The position numbers and the translations under genes were made by a program. DNA of 10,206 nucleotides from JAAXTT01 sp964530215. GTDB lineage: Bacteria; Bacillota; Desulfotomaculia; Desulfotomaculales; Desulfocucumaceae. Below, piece by piece: positions 6,423 to 10,206 of this stretch (position 1 is its first letter; every line of letters starts with the position of its first letter). The notes beneath the pieces are model-generated. The model saw nothing but the letters and a program-made list of their open reading frames with translations, was not told where the DNA came from and did no database searches. Where the stretch lies: NCBI GenBank assembly GCA_964530215.1, contig CAZHAJ010000063.1, positions 1-10,206 on the forward strand. The letters are read 5' to 3'.

Positions 6423-7641
6423 ACTTTTCAACTCCTCCCAGCAACAGGCCTGCCAATTTTTTAGAATTAACAGCCGTAATATCATCCGGAACATTTTGAC
6501 CGTAAGATACAAAAGTCACCGGCACTTGAGTCTTGTTTACAACATTAAGAATTGCACCGCAAGTCTCGGTCTCATCCAATTTGGTAAAAATCAGATCTGT
6601 GATCCCAATGTTTTTTTGATAATCAACTGCTGTCCTGAGCAGATCTTTATTTTTAGTTGATGAACTTAACACCAGATAGGTATCTATTCCGCCATTTAAA
6701 GGCTGAAATAAATTATTGAGCTTTAGCATCATGCCTGAGTTTCTAGGATTAGTCCCCGGTGTATCCACCAATATGGAATCAATATCCGACATACTGTCTA
6801 TCATATTGATGAGTTCTTCCTGACTTTCCGCACTTTCCACTGAAATTCCGGATAAATTCCCATAATACTTAAGCTTCTCGGTAAGATCAGGTCTCTGGCC
6901 GTTATAGTTGGCGGATATTATCGCTACTTTTTTGTTGTCAAATATTTTAAAGTGGGTGCCAAGCTTTGCAATGGTCAATGTTTTACCTGATCCCGAAGGA
7001 CCCACAAAGACGCTTACCCTTTGCTTCGCTGATGATTTATACGCAGATTCCATAAGTCCTGATATCTTGCTTTTAAGGAGTATCATGTAAGCTTCATACA
7101 TCTCATTGATCCCGGGTGTCTCCTCTTGATATGTATGATTCAGATTGACCAGCAAATTTTCAACAATATCTTCATTAATCTCCAAACCGGTCAAAATATC
7201 TTTCCACTGTTGGTTTATTTCCCTATTTACCAGTAAATTCCCTTTATTTTTTAGAACGGCATCAAAGTTTTCATCCACTGTGTTGATATTAATATTAAGG
7301 GCACTGTTTTCCGAAGGTTTTGCAATCCCTGTTTCCTGCCGATCTCCGTAATTTACCTTGTTTTCAATCTTATTCTTTTCATAACTGCTTAAAAGACTTA
7401 ACAGTTTACCAACATTAGGTTCGCTTCCACTTTCCTTAAGGGGTAAAGGTGCTGCCTTGTAGGTGGTTCTTCGCTCATCAATGGCAGCTGTTACCTCAAT
7501 AAGTCTGGGGGAAAAGAAGTCAAAAAGACCTTTACGGGGCAGCCTATAGTTGCTGATAATAACAGCATTTGGTCCCATATCCTCTCTAATCATCTTAAGT
7601 GCTTCATTCATATTGCTTACCAAGTATTTTTTTATTCTCAA
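6394..7641 (-). CDS. flhF: Flagellar SRP-type GTPase FlhF (divergent G motifs)
   Basis: FlhF is the third SRP-type GTPase, after Ffh and FtsY, and marks the site of flagellar assembly; FlhG stimulates it. The 415 residues show the expected order: an N-terminal B domain starting MRIKKYLVSNMNEALKMIRE with GPNAVIIS; a low-complexity linker (about 55-145); a helical N domain; and the G domain. G1 is GPSGSGKT (214-221), G4 is TKLDET (353-358) and G5 is SYGQNVPDDI (379-388). Two blocks deviate: the insertion-box DTYR motif is absent (region reads ISANYNGQRPDL, 242-253), and G3 reads DTPGT (293-297) instead of DTAGR. The TTG start (7639-7641) overlaps the flhA stop as TTGA, indicating coupled translation. 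Catalytic activity is therefore uncertain, but family and position are clear. Confidence 0.94.
   Translation of the reverse strand: MRIKKYLVSNMNEALKMIREDMGPNAVIISNYRLPRKGLFDFFSPRLIEVTAAIDERRTTYKAAPLPLKESGSEPNVGKLLSLLSSYEKNKIENKVNYGDRQETGIAKPSENSALNININTVDENFDAVLKNKGNLLVNREINQQWKDILTGLEINEDIVENLLVNLNHTYQEETPGINEMYEAYMILLKSKISGLMESAYKSSAKQRVSVFVGPSGSGKTLTIAKLGTHFKIFDNKKVAIISANYNGQRPDLTEKLKYYGNLSGISVESAESQEELINMIDSMSDIDSILVDTPGTNPRNSGMMLKLNNLFQPLNGGIDTYLVLSSSTKNKDLLRTAVDYQKNIGITDLIFTKLDETETCGAILNVVNKTQVPVTFVSYGQNVPDDITAVNSKKLAGLLLGGVEKFVEQGLHVR
6432..6439 (-). promoter_or_regulatory. Ribosome binding site of flhG, inside flhF
   Basis: GGGAGGAG on the minus strand, located within the last codons of flhF, nine bases before a TTG at 6420-6422. 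It is the strongest such site near the flhF/flhG junction and is the main argument for starting FlhG at that TTG rather than at the ATG at 6402-6404. Confidence 0.6.
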
Positions 7642-8738
7642 TTGAGCACCACCGTTCCGACTACTTCAACCTCTACGTCATGAGCTATCTCACTTAAAGA
7701 TATAATGGCAAGCTCGGGCAAATGTCTCATTGTAAATCTTTTCAACGGAAGTCTAATTTTTGGTGAGCAAAGGATCACCGGAAGAACCCCCCTCATGGTA
7801 ATGTTTTTAACACTGTCGCTGATGGCCTCCAAAATCTGTTTGGCTTGGGTAGGTTCCAACACCGGGTAATTACCCAATTGTGTCTGCTGTATTGAATCGG
7901 CTATAGTCTCTTCCAGCTTGGGGTGCAGGGTCAGCACCTCCAGCTTTCCTTCATTATTGATATACTTATGACATATGGTCCTGGCCATTGCCTGCCTGAC
8001 ATGCTCGGTTATAAAATCAATATCCCTGTTTAACCTTACCCCATCAGCAATTGACTCAAAAATTGTAACCAAGTCCCTTATGGGCAGCCTTTCCCGTAGC
8101 AGACTCTGCAGAACTTTCTGTATCTCGCCAATACTTATTAACTCAGGCGAAAGCTCCTCGATAACAGCAGGCTCTTTCTCCTTGATTACCTCCATCAGCT
8201 CTTTAACCTCTTGACGTCCCAGCAATTGATAGGAGTTTATTTTGATAAACTCAGTTAGGTGGGTTACCAAAACTGTAGAGCTGTCCACCACAGTCATCCC
8301 CAACATCTCGGCATTTTCTTTTTCCGAGCCTTGAACCCACCATGCATCCAATCCAAAAGTGGGTTCCTTGGTTGGAATTCCGTCTATCTCAATTTCCTTG
8401 CCTGAAGGGTCCATAGCCAGATAATATCCCGGCATTAACTCTCCTGAAGCAGCCTCTTCACCCCTAATTTTAAAGATATAGCTATTTGCTGAAAGCTGAA
8501 GATTATCCCTTATCCTGATGGGTCTTACGTAAATACCCAGTTCCGATGCACATTGCCGGCGGACAGCCGACAATCTGCTGAGCAGGTCTCCTCCGCTTTG
8601 TTCGTCTGTCAAGGCTATTAGGTTATAGCCAATCTCGATTTGTAGCGGTTCAATCTGAAAAAGGCTACCAATGCTTTCAGGCTCTTTCTTCTGAACCGCT
8701 TTTTCCTTTGCCTCATCTTCTTGTTTGATGGCCTCCAA
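7638..8738 (-). CDS. flhA: FlhA cytoplasmic domain (C-terminal half, after in-frame stop)
   Basis: This stretch encodes the complete cytoplasmic domain of FlhA, which forms the nonameric ring below the export gate and docks chaperone-substrate complexes. It opens with a charged linker (EAIKQEDEAKEKAVQKKEPE), then the family blocks IEIGYNLIALTDEQSGGDLL, PGYYLAMDPSG, GLDAWWV and LLGRQEVKELM. It continues through LPIRDLVTIFESIADG and ends LPELAIISLSEIAHDVEVE. It is full length at its C-terminus and overlaps the flhF start. The first usable initiator after the stop is TTG at 8736-8738, with only AAAGG two bases upstream, a poor site, so independent translation is not well supported. The six codons between the TAG and this TTG belong to the same frame. 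Confidence 0.85.
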   Translation of the reverse strand: MEAIKQEDEAKEKAVQKKEPESIGSLFQIEPLQIEIGYNLIALTDEQSGGDLLSRLSAVRRQCASELGIYVRPIRIRDNLQLSANSYIFKIRGEEAASGELMPGYYLAMDPSGKEIEIDGIPTKEPTFGLDAWWVQGSEKENAEMLGMTVVDSSTVLVTHLTEFIKINSYQLLGRQEVKELMEVIKEKEPAVIEELSPELISIGEIQKVLQSLLRERLPIRDLVTIFESIADGVRLNRDIDFITEHVRQAMARTICHKYINNEGKLEVLTLHPKLEETIADSIQQTQLGNYPVLEPTQAKQILEAISDSVKNITMRGVLPVILCSPKIRLPLKRFTMRHLPELAIISLSEIAHDVEVEVVGTVVLN

Positions 8739-8756
8739 AGCCTTTGTTTTTTTAGT

Positions 8757-8759
8757 CTA
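8757..8759 (-). other. In-frame amber (TAG) codon within flhA
   Basis: The transcript reads TAT AGC TAG ACT AAA AAA ACA, with FlhA coding sequence in the same frame on both sides. It is the only stop in 689 codons of this frame before the natural TGA. A run of seven A (8747-8753) follows closely, but it lies after the stop and in the same frame, so slippage there cannot bypass it. Confidence 0.9.
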
Positions 8760-9704
8760 GCTATATCCCACATAAGCCAAGACTGCAGAAGATGTCAAGA
8801 AAAGCAGGTTTGGCATGGCAGGCACCAGCCCCAGGAAGAATATTACTCCTGATGCCATAAATATTGTTCTGGGGAATCTGGTGAATTGTGCCGTGATTTC
8901 CTGACCAAAATTGCTGTCTGAGGTTGCCCTGGTGACCAAGATACCTGCCGCGGTTGATATAAGCAACGCCGGAACCTGAGTCACCAATCCGTCCCCTATT
9001 GTCAAAACGGTAAACAACTGTATTGCTTCACTAAAGCTCATACCCATCTGTAACAAGCCGATGGCTATTCCGCCCACTATATTAATCAATATTATCAATA
9101 TACCTGCAATGGCATCTCCTCTGACAAACTTACTGGCACCGTCCATTGAACCAAAAAAATCTGCTTCCCTTTGCAGTTTATCTCTTTTATCTCTGGCCTC
9201 CGCCTCACTGATGAGCCCGGAGTTAAAATCCGCATCAATACTCATCTGTTTGCCTGGCATGGCATCAAGGGTAAATCTGGCAGACACTTCAGCCACCCTG
9301 CCAGAACCGCTGGTTATCACCACAAACTGGATTATAGTGATGATAATAAAGACAATTAACCCCACCAGATAATTATTGCCTGCCACAAAGGTGCCAAAGG
9401 AGTGAATTACCTCTCCTGCCCTAGCTTCCCCCAAAATCAACCTGGTTGATGAAATATTAAGGGCCAGCCGATATAATGTGGTAACCAGCAAAAGTGCCGG
9501 GAAAATAGAGAACTGCAACGGTTCGGTGGTAAACATAGTAATTAGCAGAATTAACATAGCCATACTGATGCTTATCACCAAAAGAACATCAATTATATAA
9601 GCAGGGAGAGGAATTATTATTATAAGCAAAATACATATAATAAGGCCTGCCACCAACAAATCATTGTGTTTTCTCAATTGTTCTAATATAACTGCCGGAC
9701 CCAT
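8757..9704 (-). CDS. flhA: FlhA membrane domain (N-terminal half, ends at in-frame TAG)
   Basis: This 315 residue part contains the whole membrane half of the export gate component FlhA, which couples ion flow to protein export. About eight hydrophobic segments are visible: near residues 16-36, 38-58, 65-85, 107-131, 199-219, 232-258, 281-298 and 299-314. The FHIPEP family signature lies in the cytoplasmic loop, RFTLDAMPGKQMSIDAD (143-159), and RLALNISSTRLIL (79-91) is also conserved. The last hydrophobic segment runs to the TAG, so the break falls at the domain border. The ATG has AGGAGG five bases upstream and lies 27 bases after flhB, as in other flagellar operons. If the stop is real and not read through, the product is a gate without its cytoplasmic ring. 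Confidence 0.92.
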   Translation of the reverse strand: MGPAVILEQLRKHNDLLVAGLIICILLIIIIPLPAYIIDVLLVISISMAMLILLITMFTTEPLQFSIFPALLLVTTLYRLALNISSTRLILGEARAGEVIHSFGTFVAGNNYLVGLIVFIIITIIQFVVITSGSGRVAEVSARFTLDAMPGKQMSIDADFNSGLISEAEARDKRDKLQREADFFGSMDGASKFVRGDAIAGILIILINIVGGIAIGLLQMGMSFSEAIQLFTVLTIGDGLVTQVPALLISTAAGILVTRATSDSNFGQEITAQFTRFPRTIFMASGVIFFLGLVPAMPNLLFLTSSAVLAYVGYS

Positions 9705-9731
9705 GGGGACCTCCTGAACGAGAAAATAACC

Positions 9732-10206
9732 TTAATAGCTTTGTTTCTTTAGTCTGTAGACCATAGCCAAAACCTCAGCCACTGTTTGGAACATCTCTGC
9801 AGGTATCTCGCTACCCACGTCAACCTGTTGAAAAAGTGCTCTGGCCAACGGGGGATTTTCAATCACAGGAACCTTACTTTCAGTAGCTATTTTCTTCAAT
9901 CTGTCGGCTATATCTCCTGCCCCTTTAGCGATAACCATGGGAGCATTTGTAATTCCCTCCTGATACTTTAAAGCCACTGCATAATGAATGGGATTGGTTA
10001 ACACCACTGTGGCTTTGGGTACCTCCTGACTAATCCGGTTCATTACCACTTCCCGCTGTCTTCTACGCAGCCAACTTTTTATCTGGGGGTCACCTTCAGT
10101 ATTTTTATATTCATCCTTAACCTCTTGCTTGGTCATCTTCATTTTTTTCGTTAAGGAATATTTTTGATAGTAAAAATCCAATAATGCCAGTACCAGAAAA
10201 GCCAAT
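9732..10206 (-). CDS. flhB: Flagellar export protein FlhB, C-terminal part (starts outside window)
   Basis: FlhB is the export-apparatus protein that switches substrate from rod/hook to filament types. The 157 codons seen cover the end of the last membrane helix (AFLVLALLDFYYQKYSL), the cytoplasmic linker with the conserved EVKDEYKNTEGDPQIK, and the FlhB-C domain. The N-terminal 200 or so residues with the other membrane helices lie beyond the right edge. The autocleavage site reads N-P-I-H (9984-9995) followed by YAVALKY, where nearly all family members have N-P-T-H; the Asn and Pro that flank the cut are kept. The later blocks GAGDIADRLKKIA and PVIENPPLARALF are typical and indicate a flagellar FlhB. 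The stop TAA is 27 bases before flhA, the usual partner. Confidence 0.95.
   Translation of the reverse strand, partial: LAFLVLALLDFYYQKYSLTKKMKMTKQEVKDEYKNTEGDPQIKSWLRRRQREVVMNRISQEVPKATVVLTNPIHYAVALKYQEGITNAPMVIAKGAGDIADRLKKIATESKVPVIENPPLARALFQQVDVGSEIPAEMFQTVAEVLAMVYRLKKQSY

Larger units (their letters stand above)
7638..9704 (-). pseudogene. flhA: flhA as a whole: full-length frame interrupted by one in-frame TAG
   Basis: From ATG 9704 to TGA 7638 a single reading frame of 688 codons encodes a complete FlhA of normal length, except for one TAG at 8757-8759 (codon 316). Both sides are in the same frame, so no insertion or deletion is involved. The two halves are described separately. It may be a nonsense mutation, a sequence error, a truly split gene, or a UAG that is read through; the window alone does not decide. 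It is entered as pseudogene only because the frame is formally broken. Confidence 0.55.

Noticed and set aside
6405..6512. Upstream ATG extension of FlhG by 36 residues
   Set aside because: The added sequence is read out of frame through flhF, has no FlhG resemblance beyond its last few residues and no ribosome site at 6512.
8747..8753. A7 run after the flhA TAG as a programmed frameshift site
   Set aside because: The run lies downstream of the stop, and coding is in the same frame before and after, so a shift there cannot bypass the TAG and would take ribosomes out of the FlhA frame.
9061..9372. 103 codon open frame on the plus strand opposite flhA
   Set aside because: It is antisense to conserved FlhA sequence and its composition mirrors membrane-helix codons on the other strand.

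Overview
The window is one uninterrupted block of flagellar and chemotaxis genes. All are read from the minus strand and tightly packed; the longest gap without coding is 77 bases. In transcription order (right to left) they are: the C-terminal part of flhB, flhA (interrupted by one in-frame stop), flhF, flhG, a FliA/SigD-type sigma factor, two rod/hook basal-body genes (flhO/flgF-like and flhP/flgG-like), cheD, cheR, cheC, cheY and the N-terminal two thirds of fliM. No RNA genes, mobile elements, CRISPR arrays or convincing terminators were seen.

The gene set (CheC plus CheD, FlhF-FlhG after FlhA, sigma-D type factor inside the fla/che cluster), strong AGGAGG-type ribosome binding sites and frequent TTG starts point to a motile Gram-positive bacterium. 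A member of the Clostridia (Peptococcaceae-like, for example Desulfotomaculum relatives) is most likely; that assignment is inference. The order resembles the Bacillus subtilis fla/che operon, but cheB, cheA and cheW are absent here, rod genes are inserted after the sigma factor, and cheR lies between cheD and cheC.

Right part (5470-10206): export gate proteins FlhB and FlhA, the FlhF GTPase and FlhG ATPase that set flagellar position or number, and the sigma factor for late flagellar genes. Middle (3092-4646): two rod proteins exported through the FlhA/FlhB gate. Left part (1-3076): CheD and CheR modify receptors, CheC removes phosphate from CheY-P, and CheY-P acts on the FliM switch, so signal adaptation, signal carrier and motor target are encoded in a row.

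The points most worth a second look are: a single in-frame TAG at 8757-8759 that splits flhA exactly between its membrane and cytoplasmic halves without a frame change; an FlhF lacking several signature GTPase residues next to an FlhG whose activator motif is also degenerate; an NPIH instead of NPTH autocleavage site in FlhB; and a hairpin overlapping the fliM ribosome binding site.
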